From NCBI RefSeq assembly GCF_030733845.1, contig NZ_CP132311.1, positions 933,501-997,500 of the forward strand: a DNA stretch of 64,000 bases, in the 5' to 3' direction. Positions 63,943-64,000 of this stretch are shown piece by piece; the stretch's first letter is position 1; each line of letters starts with the position of its first letter. A program made the position numbers and the translations under genes. The notes below the pieces were generated by a model, which was not told where the DNA came from, searched no databases, and saw nothing but the letters and a program-made list of their open reading frames with translations. The DNA comes from Shinella zoogloeoides (GTDB lineage Bacteria > Pseudomonadota > Alphaproteobacteria > Rhizobiales > Rhizobiaceae).

Positions 63943-64000
63943 GTCTTCCTCCCGGTCTCGCGGCGCCGTCATGAAGGCGCGGCGGCATTGCGGAAAAATG
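63943..64000. other. Start of the iol upstream region
   Basis: 58 nt up to the window edge, upstream of iolC. Promoter and any IolR site lie beyond it; nothing recognisable here apart from the iolC ribosome site. Confidence 0.5.

Overview
The window is a high-GC chromosomal segment from an alphaproteobacterium, almost certainly a member of the Rhizobiaceae (Ensifer/Sinorhizobium, Shinella or Rhizobium type). The reasons are the linked feuNPQ, cycHJKL-degP-TCS-glnE and pleC blocks, the RIME-like intergenic repeat, the GTA-type tail genes and the iolCDEB operon. Species cannot be fixed from sequence reading alone. Gene density is high and almost every stretch is ordinary core metabolism. I see no tRNA, rRNA or CRISPR array.

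Region by region. 1-551 is the 5' part of an IS110-family transposase running off the left edge (minus strand), followed by a noncoding end with a 34-bp perfect palindrome and a RIME-like repeat. 879-6895 is the distal part of a gene transfer agent (GTA)-type tail module: DUF2460, DUF2163, NlpC/P60 peptidase, the large TIM-barrel tail protein and a small holin-like protein. 6971-9349 is feuN-feuP-feuQ. 9458-14076 holds a lipoprotein and the cytochrome c maturation operon ccmI-ccmE-ccmF-ccmH. 14211-20984 is degP, an OmpR/EnvZ-type two-component pair and glnE. 21000-23354 is a PleC-like kinase. 23468-24651 is a WYL regulator with a divergent VOC protein. 24661-29848 holds pepN and two transporters. 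30036-30180 is an unusual structured RNA with a tiny ORF, facing two small minus-strand genes (30220-30588). 30801-35361 holds a uracil-DNA glycosylase, an Hsp70-like protein, an SDR and an FAD oxidase. 35622-40552 holds ETF-QO, an L,D-transpeptidase and a betaine-type ABC system without its ATPase. 40618-46267 is transporters with their divergent regulators and a lipid kinase. 46273-49164 is a polyamine-type glutamine synthetase/transaminase pair. 49171-49787 is vapBC. 49848-55643 is AMP nucleosidase, small proteins, a Sel1 protein, a HisC-like aminotransferase and two PilZ proteins. 55763-58244 is glutaryl-CoA dehydrogenase and a PHB-depolymerase-type esterase. 58252-63942 is the inositol catabolic operon iolC-iolD-iolE-iolB, with a large inverted repeat between iolD and iolE.

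The feature that best fits an undescribed system is at 30036-30180. A near-perfect Shine-Dalgarno precedes a 21-codon basic ORF, and the same strand carries, about 110 nt later, a 13-14 nt exact complement of that Shine-Dalgarno region, with a C(UUCG)G hairpin in between. This is the architecture of a translationally self-locked small mRNA, as in type I toxin mRNAs. Other points of note are the IS110 noncoding end (possible bridge RNA), a uracil-DNA glycosylase lacking two of the expected Fe-S ligands, a duplicated 3' end of the ETF-QO gene, and a 39-bp inverted repeat inside the iol operon.
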